Positions 8,849 to 18,410 of a DNA stretch of 64,000 nt are shown here, piece by piece. The translations under genes and the position numbers were made by a program. The notes beneath the pieces were generated by a model. It was not told where the DNA came from. It did no database searches and saw nothing but the letters and a program-made list of their open reading frames with translations. This DNA is from Martinezella hainanensis. Lineage in GTDB: Bacteria > Pseudomonadota > Alphaproteobacteria > Rhizobiales > Rhizobiaceae. Where the stretch lies: positions 124,001-188,000 of the forward strand of contig NZ_FMAC01000010.1 in assembly GCF_900094555.1 (NCBI RefSeq). Direction: 5' to 3'. Position 1 is the first letter of the stretch. Each line of letters opens with the position of its first letter.

Positions 8849-11320
8849 ATGATCGACGATATTCTCGACCGGATGACGCTTGAGGAGCAGGTTTCGCTGC
8901 TGTCCGGCGCTGATTTCTGGACCACGGTGCCGGTCGAGCGCCTTGGCGTTCCGAAGATCAAGGTCACGGATGGGCCGAACGGAGCTCGCGGCGCCGGCTC
9001 GCTGGTTGCCGGCGTCAACGCCGCCTGCTTTCCCGTCGCCATCGCGCTCGGCGCGACATGGAATCCGGCCCTTGTCGAGCGCATGGGCGTGGCGCTTGCC
9101 GGCCAGGCCAGGAGCAAGGGTGCCTCGGTGCTGTTGGCGCCGACGGTCAATATTCATCGCTCCGGTCTCAATGGCCGCAACTTCGAATGCTATTCGGAAG
9201 ATCCGATGCTGACGGCCGAGCTTGCCGTTGCTTATATCCAGGGCGTGCAGAGCCAGGGCATTGCCGCGACGATCAAGCATTTCGCGGGCAATGAATCCGA
9301 GATCGAGCGCCAGACGATGTCGTCGGATATCGACGAACGCGCTCTTCGCGAAATCTATCTGCCGCCATTCGAGCAGGCTGTGAAGAGGGCTGGCGTCATG
9401 GCGGTTATGTCCTCCTACAATAGGCTGAACGGCACCTACACGAGCGAGCATCCCTGGCTGCTGACCAAAGTCTTGCGCGAAGAGTGGGGTTTCAACGGCA
9501 TCGTCATGTCGGACTGGTTCGGTTCGCATTCAACGGCGGCGACCGTCAATGCCGGGCTCGATCTGGAAATGCCCGGTCCGGCGCGCGACCGTGGCGAGAA
9601 GCTCGTGGCGGCGGTACGCAACGGCGAGGTCGAGCCGAAGACGGTGCGCGAAGCCGCTCGCCGCATTCTGACGTTGCTTGAGCGCGTCGGCGCTTTCGAG
9701 ATGGCGCCCGATTTAAGCGAGCATGCACTCGATCTGCCGGAGGATCGTGCTCTGATCCGCAAGCTCGGAGCCGAGGGTGCGGTGCTTTTGAAGAATGACG
9801 GCATTCTACCGCTGCAGAAGGCGCGGCTCGGGCATGTGGCGGTTATCGGGCCGAACGCGGCCGAAGCCCGTGTCATGGGCGGTGGCAGCGCCCAGATCGC
9901 CGCCCACTACAGGGTCAGCCCGCTGGAAGGTATCCGTCAGGCGCTGTCGAATGCCAACAGCATTCATCACGCTGCCGGCTGCCGCAACAATCGCCTGATC
10001 AATGTCTTCTCCGGTGAGATGCGGGTGGAGTATTTCAAGGGACGCGATCTTGCAGGCCCAGCTCTGGCCACTGAAACCGCGAACAAGGGCGAGTTCTTCT
10101 GGTTCGACCTGCCATCCGCCGAGCTTGATCCCAACGAATTCTCCGCCCGCATGACGGCGTCCTACACGCCGGCGGAGAGCGGCGAGCACGTATTTGGCAT
10201 GACGAATGCGGGCCTTGCCAGGCTCTATGTCGACGGCAAGCTCGTCGTCAATGGCTATGACGGCTGGGCTCGCGGCGATAATTATTTCGGTACGGCCAAT
10301 GTCGAGCAGCGACAGGGTATCCATCTCGAGGCCGGACAGAGCTACAAGGTGGTCGTCGAATATTGCTCTTCCGCGACGACCGAGGAGGGGATCAATCTGA
10401 CGGCGGTACGCTTCGGCGTGGAAAAGCCTCTCGGCGAAGAGGCGATGCTGGATGCCGTTGAAAAGGCAAGGAATGCGGATGTGGTGCTGCTCTTCGTCGG
10501 CCGCGATGGCGAGTGGGATACGGAAGGGCTCGACCTGCCCGACATGCGCCTGCCGGGTCGCCAGGAGGAGCTGATAGACCGTGTGGCAGCGGCCAATGCC
10601 AATACGGTTGTCGTGCTGCAGACGGGCGGCCCCATCGAGATGCCGTGGCTCGACAAGGTTCGGGCCGTGTTGCAGATGTGGTATCCCGGCCAGGAACTGG
10701 GGCATGCCGCTGCCGATGTGCTCTTCGGCGATGTCGAGCCCGGCGGGCGCCTGCCGCAGACCTTCCCGAAGCGCCTGTCGGATAATTCCGCCATGGTTGG
10801 CGACGCATCCGTCTATCCCGGCAAGGATGGACATGTGCGCTACGCCGAAGGTGTCTTCGTCGGATATCGCCATCACGACAAGCGCGTCATCGAGCCCTTG
10901 TTCCCCTTCGGCTTCGGTCTTGGCTACACGCGATTTTCCTGGGGCGAGGCGCGGGCATCAGCGACAAAGATGGGCGCGGAGGGCATCACCATAACGGTCG
11001 ATGTCACCAATATCGGCGACAGAACCGGTAGCGAACTCGTGCAGCTTTATGTACGGCCTCTTGTTTCGACGGTCGAGCGGCCGGACAAGGAGTTGCGCGC
11101 CTTTGCCAAGCTTCAGCTTGCGCCGGGCGAACAAGGGGCGGCCTCGCTTGTCGTGCGCCCACGCGATCTGAGCTATTTCGACGAGCAGGCGGGAACATTT
11201 CGAGCCGTCGCCGGCCGCTACGAACTTCTGGCAGCGGCCAATGCTCTCGATATCCGCTCTGCCGTTACGATCGAGCTCGCAACGGAATGGATCGGCGAGG
11301 TATCGGATCGTTCGATCTGA
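8849..11320 (+). CDS. GH3 family beta-glucosidase with PA14 domain
   Basis: 823 residues, cytoplasmic (no signal peptide). Domains in order: GH3 N-terminal barrel (about 1-300; substrate motif KHFAGNESEIERQ and nucleophile Asp in GIVMSDWFGSHST), GH3 C-terminal sandwich beginning near 310, a PA14 carbohydrate-binding insert (about 390-530; SGEHVFGMTNAGLARLYVDG), then the rest of the sandwich and a fibronectin III-like end. This layout is that of the Agrobacterium/Rhizobium aryl- and cello-oligosaccharide beta-glucosidases, which release glucose from plant-derived glycosides. GGGAGG lies 5 nt before ATG 8849. The gene stands alone between divergent and convergent neighbours. Confidence 0.93.
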   Translation: MIDDILDRMTLEEQVSLLSGADFWTTVPVERLGVPKIKVTDGPNGARGAGSLVAGVNAACFPVAIALGATWNPALVERMGVALAGQARSKGASVLLAPTVNIHRSGLNGRNFECYSEDPMLTAELAVAYIQGVQSQGIAATIKHFAGNESEIERQTMSSDIDERALREIYLPPFEQAVKRAGVMAVMSSYNRLNGTYTSEHPWLLTKVLREEWGFNGIVMSDWFGSHSTAATVNAGLDLEMPGPARDRGEKLVAAVRNGEVEPKTVREAARRILTLLERVGAFEMAPDLSEHALDLPEDRALIRKLGAEGAVLLKNDGILPLQKARLGHVAVIGPNAAEARVMGGGSAQIAAHYRVSPLEGIRQALSNANSIHHAAGCRNNRLINVFSGEMRVEYFKGRDLAGPALATETANKGEFFWFDLPSAELDPNEFSARMTASYTPAESGEHVFGMTNAGLARLYVDGKLVVNGYDGWARGDNYFGTANVEQRQGIHLEAGQSYKVVVEYCSSATTEEGINLTAVRFGVEKPLGEEAMLDAVEKARNADVVLLFVGRDGEWDTEGLDLPDMRLPGRQEELIDRVAAANANTVVVLQTGGPIEMPWLDKVRAVLQMWYPGQELGHAAADVLFGDVEPGGRLPQTFPKRLSDNSAMVGDASVYPGKDGHVRYAEGVFVGYRHHDKRVIEPLFPFGFGLGYTRFSWGEARASATKMGAEGITITVDVTNIGDRTGSELVQLYVRPLVSTVERPDKELRAFAKLQLAPGEQGAASLVVRPRDLSYFDEQAGTFRAVAGRYELLAAANALDIRSAVTIELATEWIGEVSDRSI

Positions 11321-11363
11321 TGTTTCGGGCAGCTGCGGCCGATAAATTTGCGCGAGGGATGAA

Positions 11364-11385
11364 GGAGCGCGTAGGTATGCGCTCC
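11364..11385. terminator. hairpin between convergent genes, possible terminator
   Basis: GGAGCGC (11364-11370), 8-nt loop, GCGCTCC (11379-11385). It sits between the end of the beta-glucosidase gene and the end of the convergent c-di-GMP gene. No T-run follows, so termination is uncertain. Confidence 0.3.
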
Positions 11386-11424
11386 GGAATTGTAGTGGCA
11401 TTGCGCTGACGTGTTTGGATCCTG

Positions 11425-13503
11425 CTAGCGGCGGCGCATGCGCTGGGGCGGTACCCGGCCGGAAAATGCGGAAGCCTCGTCTTCTTCGGCGATAGGCTTT
11501 TCATGAAAGATCTGTCCGACAGGCTTCGGCCGGCCAAGGAAGAAGCCTTGAGCCTCATCGCAGCCTTCGACACGGAGGATTTCGAGCTGGTGGTTGGTTT
11601 CCACACCTTCCGCCAGAACCGGAATCTCGAGGCTCTTGCCGAGCGTGAGCACAGCGCGAACGATCGCTTTTGCCTGAATGCTGTGATCCACCTCGTTCAT
11701 GAAGGAACGATCGAGCTTGATCTTGTCAAAGGGGAAGGAACGCAACGTATCGAGCGAGGAATATCCGGTGCCGAAATCATCGATCGCAACGGTCACGCCG
11801 AGAGCCCGGATTTGCCGCAGCACATGCAGCGTTCGGCTCTTGTCGGCAATGATGGTGGATTCGGTGATTTCCAGCTCCAATCTCGATGGCGACAGGCCGG
11901 TTTCGAGAAGGATCGTATGGACGAGCTTGGCAAGATCGGCGTGCGCAAACTGTACGGGCGAAAGATTGACGGCGATCTTGTAGGGCTGGTCCCATGAGGC
12001 GGCCTGTTTGCAGGCCGTGCGCAACACCCATTCGCCGATGACCAGGATCGTGCCGCTCTCTTCGGCAATGGGGATGAATTCCGAAGGTGGCACGGCTCCG
12101 CGCTCGGGATGATGCCAGCGGACGAGGACCTCGTAGCCACAGATCTGCCCCGTGCGAACGGAGGTCTGTACCTGATAGTGCAGATCGAGCTGATCCAGCT
12201 CGACAGCACGACGCAGGTCCTGTGCGAGCGTATGGCGCGCGCGCGCGGCCTCATCCATCCTGGATTCATAAAAGCAGACGGCGCGGCCGATATCGGCCTT
12301 GGCGCGATACATTGCAAGATCGGCATTGCTGACGAGGCGCTCCTGATCGATGCCATCGTCGGGATAGACCGCGACGCCGATGCTGGCGCCCGTCACCGTC
12401 TCAAAATCGTCGATCCGGATCGGTTCAAACAGGACCTTCTCCAGCCGGGCGACGAAATCCAGCAGCTCGCTCTGCTCGCCGAAGCGCTTGGCCGCGGCGA
12501 ACTCGTCACCACCGACACGGGCGACGAATTCGCCATCCCTGACGAGGCGCAGTAGCCGGCGTCCAATTGCCTTCAATGCCTGGTCGCCGGCCTTGTGTCC
12601 ACGCAGGTCGTTGATCTCCTTGAAGCGATCGAGGTCGATGCCGATAACCGCGAGCTTCACACCGTCCTCCTTGGCGTTGTCCATCTCGCGTTGGAGATGA
12701 TCGGCGAAACTGCTGCGATTGGGCAGGCCCGTCAGCAGGTCGTTGAGCGCCATATGCTGGAGCTTCTCGATGGATTCGCGCGAGGCTCGTTCATCGATCA
12801 TATAGCTTGCGACGCCAGTGCCGATGATGAGCAATCCTCCACCGGCAACGGCAATAGCCATGGCCTGCAACGCATAGGTGTCCGCGATGGCGGCGCCAGT
12901 TGCAAGCGGGGTGACCGATACGGCGGTCATTGCCGTAAAGTGAAGTGAGACCACGGCGATGACGAAGAGGGCGAGGCTGGCGATTAGGGAAAGCCCCCAA
13001 GGCCGGCGGACTGCCTGATTGAGAGCAAGCGTCGAAAAGATCACCGAAAGCACCACGGAGCCGATGACATAGGCCTGGTTCCACTCGACGATGCCGTCGA
13101 CGTGGTAGGCCAGCATGCCGGTGTAGTGCATGACGGTGATGGAAAGGCCAACGACGGCTCCTCCGAATTCCGGTGCGATGCGCGGCAGGCGCGACAAGGC
13201 GATCGTAAAGCCGCCGGCGCAGCCGATGGCAGCCAGCAGAAAGGAAGCCATTGTCAGGATGGGATCGAAAGTGACCGGTGCGTCGACTTCATATGCCAGC
13301 ATGCCGATGAAATGTGTGCACCAGATCGACGACCCGGCCGCCACAGCTGTCAGGAAGATCCAGCCGCCACGTTGAAGTTCGCGCGTCTTTTCGGCTCGCC
13401 TGAGCAAATTGAGCGTAATCCAGCCGCCGCTGACACAGACAAACGCCGCGAGAAGAACGAGCCACAGATTGTGTTCCGTAAAGATGCAGGAAAGAACGCG
13501 CAC
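11425..13503 (-). CDS. MHYT-GGDEF-EAL c-di-GMP signalling protein
   Basis: 692 residues, GTG start with GGGA 7 nt upstream. The first 230 residues hold seven membrane helices with the paired H-(F/Y)-T/I-G/A-M motifs of the MHYT sensor (THFIGMLAYE, MHYTGMLAYH, LHFTAMTAV), thought to bind copper or a gas. A diguanylate cyclase domain follows (NDLLTGLPNR near 260; RVGGDEFAA intact), then a phosphodiesterase domain (YEVLVRWHHP in place of the usual EALVR, and DDFGTGYSSL). Both active sites look largely complete, so net activity cannot be predicted. Inner-membrane protein controlling c-di-GMP level. Confidence 0.92.
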   Translation of the reverse strand: MRVLSCIFTEHNLWLVLLAAFVCVSGGWITLNLLRRAEKTRELQRGGWIFLTAVAAGSSIWCTHFIGMLAYEVDAPVTFDPILTMASFLLAAIGCAGGFTIALSRLPRIAPEFGGAVVGLSITVMHYTGMLAYHVDGIVEWNQAYVIGSVVLSVIFSTLALNQAVRRPWGLSLIASLALFVIAVVSLHFTAMTAVSVTPLATGAAIADTYALQAMAIAVAGGGLLIIGTGVASYMIDERASRESIEKLQHMALNDLLTGLPNRSSFADHLQREMDNAKEDGVKLAVIGIDLDRFKEINDLRGHKAGDQALKAIGRRLLRLVRDGEFVARVGGDEFAAAKRFGEQSELLDFVARLEKVLFEPIRIDDFETVTGASIGVAVYPDDGIDQERLVSNADLAMYRAKADIGRAVCFYESRMDEAARARHTLAQDLRRAVELDQLDLHYQVQTSVRTGQICGYEVLVRWHHPERGAVPPSEFIPIAEESGTILVIGEWVLRTACKQAASWDQPYKIAVNLSPVQFAHADLAKLVHTILLETGLSPSRLELEITESTIIADKSRTLHVLRQIRALGVTVAIDDFGTGYSSLDTLRSFPFDKIKLDRSFMNEVDHSIQAKAIVRAVLTLGKSLEIPVLAEGVETNHQLEILRVEGCDEAQGFFLGRPKPVGQIFHEKPIAEEDEASAFSGRVPPQRMRRR

Positions 13504-13963
13504 GCAAAGATCCCAACTATAGCCATCAGGGTGAGAGCTGTTCCAACGACGGCGGTCGCACCCGAAATCGATAGCGATTGCTTTCGCGGGTAAACACTGA
13601 AAATCAGGTAAAGATAAGGGAGCGGATTTGCAATTTTTACGCTATTTTTGCGCATTCCTGTCGCGCAAATCTTGCATGCCGGCACATGTTTTTTCCATGA
13701 AATGGTCGGTTTATGCTCGATTTCGGGTCGCCGCGCCGAGAGTACAGTATCAATTTTCTATTTGCTTCACCTGCAAGATCGGCGAATCTATTGTGGATTC
13801 TTGGTAAATTTCTCCTGAATATCTGCAGTATAAATGGGAAAGTTGCCCTTATGAGAATTTAAATATTTCCGATCTATAATATTAATAAGTATATTTGAAA
13901 GTGATAATACTTTCAATTCGCGAGTGTTTTGGAATTACAACTTATACTATAGAGAGCTTGCTC
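13504..13963. promoter_or_regulatory. divergent A+T-rich intergenic region with a 22-bp palindrome
   Basis: About 460 bp with no supported gene between the c-di-GMP protein and the TadG-like gene. Composition becomes very A+T-rich after 13740. At 13895-13916 a perfect palindrome occurs: TTGAAAGT, spacer GATAAT, ACTTTCAA (8-bp arms). It ends 47 bp before the proposed GTG of the TadG-like gene, a good position for an operator. The binding protein is unknown. Confidence 0.4.
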
Positions 13964-15292
13964 GTGAAGAGATTCAGGATTTATCCACAGTCGCTCGGTG
14001 CATTGCGCAAGCTTTCAGGGACGCTATTTGCGGACCGGTCGGGGAATTTCGGGATCACGACGGCACTGGTTGCCGTTCCGTTGATCGCGGTAGGTGGCCT
14101 GGCGCTCGATGTCACCAATGCTATGCTTGTGCGCACCGAGTTGCAGAATGCCGCCGATGCGGCTGCCGTCGGCGCAATCGCGGATTCGTCTCCGGCTGTT
14201 GCTGCTGCCATGGCAATGACAAGCGACGGCACCGTCGCGATCGGTCAAAGTGACGCCAACAAGCTCTTTCTCGGCCAGGCATCAAGCGATCTCCAGAACA
14301 TACCGGTCAGCGTCAGCGCCGCGATAACGCGCACGGGAAATATCGTCTCATCGACTGTTAATTTTTCGGCGAACGTGCCAACGACGCTTAGCCAGGTTAT
14401 CGGAAAGACATCCATTCCCGTCAGCGGTTCAGCATCCGCGCAGTATCAGACGGCAAATTTCATGGATTTCTACATGCTGCTGGACAACACGCCATCCATG
14501 GGGATCGGTGCAACGCTGACCGATATTCAGACAATGGTGGCAAACACGTCAGACAAATGCGCCTTTGCTTGCCACGACACTACGACGCAAAACAATTACT
14601 ACAATCTTGCAAAGAACCTTGGCGTGCAGACCCGCATCGGCGTCGTTCGGCAGGCGACGCAGTCGCTTACAGATACGGCTGCGAAGAACCGAGTGACACC
14701 CGATCAATACAGAATGGCCGTCTACACATTCGGTGCTGACGCCAAGACCATTGGCTTGACCAACGTATCGTCGCTGTCATCCGATATGGCGCAGGTTAAA
14801 AGTACCACCGGTGCGGTAGACCTGATGACTGTGCCCGGACAAAGTTACAATAACGACCAAGATACGAGTTTCGATACGATGCTGACGCAGCTCGGGCCGA
14901 TTATCGGAACAGGCGGCAGCGGCACGACCAATACCGATCGCCAGAAGGTCCTCTTCCTCGTCACCGACGGCGTCGGTGACAGCTACAAGCCCAACACCTG
15001 CACCAAGCCGACAACCGGTGGGCGCTGTCAGGAGCCGCTCGCCAATTCCTTCTGTCAGCCGTTGAAAAACCAGAACATCAAGATCGCCATCCTTTATACG
15101 ACCTACTTTCCCCTGCCGACAAACGGTTGGTACAACCAATGGATCGCGCCGTTTCAATCGCAAATTGGCACTGATTTGCAGAATTGCGCTTCACCCGGCC
15201 TTTATTTCGAGGTCAGCCCGACACAGGGTATCACCGATGCGATGAACGCGCTGTTCCTGAAGGTCATTCGCACGCCGCGCATCACAAGTTGA
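13964..15292 (+). CDS. TadE/TadG-like pilus-associated protein with von Willebrand A-like domain
   Basis: 442 residues from GTG 13964 (AGAGAG 8 nt before). The N-terminus LFADRSGNFGITTALVAVP then LIAVGGLALDVTNAMLVRT, followed by ELQNAADAAAVGA, is the TadE/TadG membrane anchor with the Asn/Ala-rich pilin-like processing region. After residue 165 comes a von Willebrand A-like fold (DFYMLLDNTPSMGIG as a MIDAS-like DxTxS and KVLFLVTDGVGD). Cysteines at the end may form disulphides. TadG proteins assist Flp/Tad pilus assembly, but no other tad gene lies nearby, so this is an orphan. Confidence 0.75.
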   Translation: MKRFRIYPQSLGALRKLSGTLFADRSGNFGITTALVAVPLIAVGGLALDVTNAMLVRTELQNAADAAAVGAIADSSPAVAAAMAMTSDGTVAIGQSDANKLFLGQASSDLQNIPVSVSAAITRTGNIVSSTVNFSANVPTTLSQVIGKTSIPVSGSASAQYQTANFMDFYMLLDNTPSMGIGATLTDIQTMVANTSDKCAFACHDTTTQNNYYNLAKNLGVQTRIGVVRQATQSLTDTAAKNRVTPDQYRMAVYTFGADAKTIGLTNVSSLSSDMAQVKSTTGAVDLMTVPGQSYNNDQDTSFDTMLTQLGPIIGTGGSGTTNTDRQKVLFLVTDGVGDSYKPNTCTKPTTGGRCQEPLANSFCQPLKNQNIKIAILYTTYFPLPTNGWYNQWIAPFQSQIGTDLQNCASPGLYFEVSPTQGITDAMNALFLKVIRTPRITS

Positions 15293-15431
15293 TAGCATGG
15301 GCAGGCAATAGGCTGTCCAGGTGATGTAGATCGATGCGGTTCGGCGTCTCACGGAGCAGTCAAATCGCTCCATCACCTTGATTTTGCATGAGTGCGGACG
15401 GAAAGTTGCTGCGCATCTTTCCTGGAGTTGT

Positions 15432-15839
15432 CTAGGTCAAGACCAGCGACTTGAGCAGGCCCACGATCTTCTGACGCGTCCGCGCATCCTTGATCTTTGC
15501 AAAGGCGCGATTGAGTTCGATACCTTCTTCGGACGAAAGGAAGCCGACGAGATCGTTGCGGATCGCGCGTGCTTCCTCGGTCGAAACAGGATTATCGAAA
15601 GCTGCATTATCGAAGAAGTGCGAGATCGGGACACTGAGACAGTCGGCAACATGTTGCAGGCGACTTGCGCCGACGCGGTTGGCACCTTTTTCGTATTTCT
15701 GAACCTGCTGAAACGTGAGGCCCAGTTTTTCGGCGAGCGCCGATTGGCTCATGCCCAGCATGCGCCGTTGCGCACGAATGCGTTTGCCGACTTCGACATC
15801 GATCGGGCTAGGCGGCTTTCTTTTCGAAATATCTTGCAC
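15432..15839 (-). CDS. XRE family helix-turn-helix regulator
   Basis: 135 residues from GTG 15839, preceded by GAGGAA. Helix-turn-helix at about residues 13-67: VGKRIRAQRRMLGMSQSALA then EKLGLTFQQVQKYEKGANRV, the pattern of rhizobial PraR/SinR-like cytoplasmic repressors. The C-terminal tail (EEARAIRNDLVGFLSSEEG) is typical of the same group and may mediate dimerisation. An ATG at 15914 would lengthen it by 25 residues. Targets are not visible; it converges with the TadG-like gene. Confidence 0.85.
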   Translation of the reverse strand: MQDISKRKPPSPIDVEVGKRIRAQRRMLGMSQSALAEKLGLTFQQVQKYEKGANRVGASRLQHVADCLSVPISHFFDNAAFDNPVSTEEARAIRNDLVGFLSSEEGIELNRAFAKIKDARTRQKIVGLLKSLVLT

Positions 15840-16100
15840 GAGTTCCTCTTTCAGACCGGGAAGCCGCCTATCGAACTCGCAGGAGGTGATGCGAATGCCC
15901 TGGAACTCCTGCAAGTCTTCGCTGGCAAAGCTTACGGACTATGACTGCCGAGTGCCGTGGAAGACGGCAATCGCGATTCACCTGGATCGCGATCCAGCGC
16001 TGCATTTCATGCGTATTTGGTACAATGCCTGCGCGATTTGACCATTCGTTAGCGTGTCGATAGGAAGCAAATGGCGATTTTCGCCTGGCCGAAAGCCGAC

Positions 16101-16997
16101 TCAGCGATTGACCTGCCGCACCGTGTCGATGAAGGCCCTAAGCTTCGGAGCCAGTTCGGCACGGCGTGGAAAGTAGAGGAAAAGGCCTGCTTCCGTCACC
16201 GCATAGTCACTTAGAAGCTGGACAAGTCTGCCGGATGCGATTTCCTTCCTCACCAGCGGCTCGAAGGCATAAGCCAACCCGACGCCTGCAATAGCCAGTT
16301 CTATGGCCGAATGCGATTCGGTGACGATAGCCTGGCCGCTCACCGTCACCGCGACATCTCGCCCATCCTCGACGAATTCCCATTGATAGAGGCCTCCGGA
16401 GCGGATCAGACGGTAGCCGATACAATTGTGATCGGAGAGATCTGCAAGCGTGTTTGGACGCCCGAAACGCGCGATATATCCGGGCGAAGCAACCACGATC
16501 GATCGGAAAGGCGGGGTGAGGCGAACAGCGACCATGTCCTGTGCGATCATTTCACCGACCCGAATGCCGGCGTCGAAACCTTCCGCGACAATATCGGTCA
16601 ATCTTTCGTCGGAGAAGATTTCCACTTCGACTTCGGGATAGCGTTCGGCCATCGCTGCGATCACGCGGGTGACCGCCAACGGCAGACTGATACGAGAAGC
16701 GTTGATACGCAACAGGCCGCTTGGCCTGCCCTTGACGGCCTTGATGCGCTCGATCCGGTCATGAATGTCCTGTAGCGCTGGCGTTATGGTGGCGATCAGG
16801 CTCTTGCCGGCCTCCGTTAGAGCCACACTGCGTGTTGTGCGCGCAAAAAGGGGCTGTCCGAGCCGTTCCTCCACCAGCCGAACGGCATGGCTGACGGCTG
16901 ACGCGCTCATGCCCAGTTCGCTGGCGGCGGCGGCAAACCCTCCGCGGCGGGCCACGGCAGCGACGATGGGCAGATGTGGCAGTAGATCGCGGTCCAT
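16101..16997 (-). CDS. LysR family transcriptional regulator
   Basis: 298 residues. N-terminal LysR helix-turn-helix (FAAAASELGMSASAVSHAVR around residues 22-41; LGQPLFARTTRSVALTEAG) and a C-terminal LysR substrate-binding domain (IRVGEMIAQDMVAVRLTP; DHNCIGYRL). The start MDRDLLPHL at 16997 fits the family length; ATG 17015 adds six residues. It is divergent from the aldo/keto reductase gene with a short shared promoter, the usual arrangement for a LysR protein and its target. Effector unknown. Confidence 0.9.
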   Translation of the reverse strand: MDRDLLPHLPIVAAVARRGGFAAAASELGMSASAVSHAVRLVEERLGQPLFARTTRSVALTEAGKSLIATITPALQDIHDRIERIKAVKGRPSGLLRINASRISLPLAVTRVIAAMAERYPEVEVEIFSDERLTDIVAEGFDAGIRVGEMIAQDMVAVRLTPPFRSIVVASPGYIARFGRPNTLADLSDHNCIGYRLIRSGGLYQWEFVEDGRDVAVTVSGQAIVTESHSAIELAIAGVGLAYAFEPLVRKEIASGRLVQLLSDYAVTEAGLFLYFPRRAELAPKLRAFIDTVRQVNR

Positions 16998-17131
16998 TGC
17001 TGCACGATATCGCATAATGCATGCGAATTAAATGATCTTATCGAATGGCCCGAAAGCAGCGAATCTAAGCGCATCGCGTCATTGCGGGCCTGTTCGCTCC
17101 CTGAACATAGCCCTGTTAGCCAGAGAGGAGC

Positions 17132-18244
17132 ATGGCGATGAGCATGGAATTTTATACGCTGGGCAATAGCGGGCTCAAGGTAACGCAGCTCGCCCTTGGC
17201 ACCATGACCTTCGGCACCGAATGGGGTTGGGGGGCAGACAAGGAGACGGCGCGGGCGATCTTCAATGCCTATGTCGATGCCGGCGGCAATTTCTTCGATA
17301 CCGCCGATGCCTATACCGGCGGTACATCCGAGGCGTGGCTCGGTGAGTTCATCGCTGAGCGCGGCTTGCGCGACGATGCCGTCATCGCCACCAAGTTTAC
17401 CATGAACCTTACTGCGCAAACGCCGAATGCGGCCGGCAATGGCCGGAAGAATATCCTGCGGGCCGTCGAGGGATCACTGAAGCGGCTGAACACTGAGTAC
17501 ATCGATCTCTATCTCATGCATTGCTGGGATCGCCTGACGCCGCCGGAGGAGGTGATGCGCACTTTCGACGACCTTGTCCGCTCGGGAAAGGTGCGGCACG
17601 TCGGTCTGTCCGATGTTCCGGCATGGTATGCCAGCCGAGCCCAGGCGGTCGCCGAGCATCGCGGCTACGAGCCGATCTCTGCACTTCAGCTCGAATATTC
17701 GCTGGCCGAACGCAACATCGAAAATGAATTCGTGCCGTTCGGAACGCGTTACGGCGCCGGCATCATGGCCTGGAGCCCGCTTGCGAGCGGTCTGCTCAGT
17801 GGCAAATATCGTCCAAGCAGCAAAGGGGAGACCGCCGGCCGGCTCGAAACGGTGCGTGGCACGACCAATCCGGGGTTCCAGAAATTCAATGAGCGCAATT
17901 GGGCGATCGTGGCCGAGCTGGAGACGGTGGCGGCCGAGCTCGGCCGCAGCATGGCGCAGGTGGCCGTCAATTGGGCAATGACCCAGCCCGGTCTTGCCTC
18001 GATCATCATCGGCGCCACGAAACTGGAGCAACTGAGCGACAATCTCGGCGCCCTGGAATTCAAAATACCGCCCGAGCTGCGGCGGCGTCTGGACGAGGTC
18101 AGCGCCCTGCAGCCGACCTTCCCTTATTCCTTCTTCGGGCCGGAAATCCAGGGCAGCCTAACGGGCGGCCAAACGGTCGGCGGCAAGCCGGCGGGTTACT
18201 ACCCGGATCTGAATATCTCGGGGAAGTTTGCGGGCGTCAGCTGA
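17132..18244 (+). CDS. aldo/keto reductase
   Basis: 370 residues, NADPH-dependent aldo/keto reductase fold. The catalytic tetrad is visible: Asp and Tyr in FFDTADAYTGG, Lys in VIATKFTMN, His in LYLMHCWD. The C-terminal part carries the cofactor loop (IIIGATKLEQLSDNL). AGGAG lies before ATG 17132; the internal ATG 17138 is better spaced and equally possible. It is divergent from a LysR regulator, probably its controller. The substrate is not predictable. A 9-bp hairpin follows the stop. Confidence 0.9.
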   Translation: MAMSMEFYTLGNSGLKVTQLALGTMTFGTEWGWGADKETARAIFNAYVDAGGNFFDTADAYTGGTSEAWLGEFIAERGLRDDAVIATKFTMNLTAQTPNAAGNGRKNILRAVEGSLKRLNTEYIDLYLMHCWDRLTPPEEVMRTFDDLVRSGKVRHVGLSDVPAWYASRAQAVAEHRGYEPISALQLEYSLAERNIENEFVPFGTRYGAGIMAWSPLASGLLSGKYRPSSKGETAGRLETVRGTTNPGFQKFNERNWAIVAELETVAAELGRSMAQVAVNWAMTQPGLASIIIGATKLEQLSDNLGALEFKIPPELRRRLDEVSALQPTFPYSFFGPEIQGSLTGGQTVGGKPAGYYPDLNISGKFAGVS

Positions 18245-18261
18245 CGGCCCAGCGAATATGG

Positions 18262-18289
18262 CAACGCGCCTGTAGGTGCCGGCGCGTTG
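18262..18289. terminator. strong hairpin after aldo/keto reductase gene
   Basis: CAACGCGCC (18262-18270), 10-nt loop, GGCGCGTTG (18281-18289): a perfect 9-bp GC-rich stem 17 bp after the stop. A real T-run is missing, so it may be a weak terminator or an RNA 3'-end stabiliser. It separates the reductase from the queuosine operon. Confidence 0.5.
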
Positions 18290-18369
18290 TCATGAAAAGA
18301 TGCGAGTGCCTTGTTTCCTCCCGTTTCTGCTGCTAGAGACCCCGCCGTGGCTTCGAAAAGCCATGAAAT

Positions 18370-18400
18370 CCGGTCGCAGCCCACCCGGTCAAAACAAGGG
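18370..18400 (+). promoter_or_regulatory. preQ1-I riboswitch controlling queC-queD-queE
   Basis: CCGG (18370-18373) pairs with CCGG (18385-18388). The loop begins TCGCAG and the 3' tail is AAAACAAGGG (18391-18400). GGTCGCAG and AAAACAAGGG are the same as in the well-studied Thermoanaerobacter tengcongensis preQ1 class I aptamer. The tail's GGG pairs into the CCC of the loop to form the H-type pseudoknot, and the same AAGGG is the ribosome site of queC, 10 nt before its ATG. PreQ1 binding should therefore block translation of the operon that makes preQ0/preQ1. Confidence 0.92.
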
Positions 18401-18410
18401 ATCATACAAT

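Noticed and set aside
9806..10876. 356-codon leftward frame inside the beta-glucosidase gene
   Set aside because: Antisense shadow; the GH3 and PA14 motifs fix the coding strand.
15293..15431. Structured RNA between tadG-like and XRE genes
   Set aside because: Only short complementary pieces (GGAGC/GCTCC; AGGTGATG/CATCACCT far apart), not enough for a defined structure.
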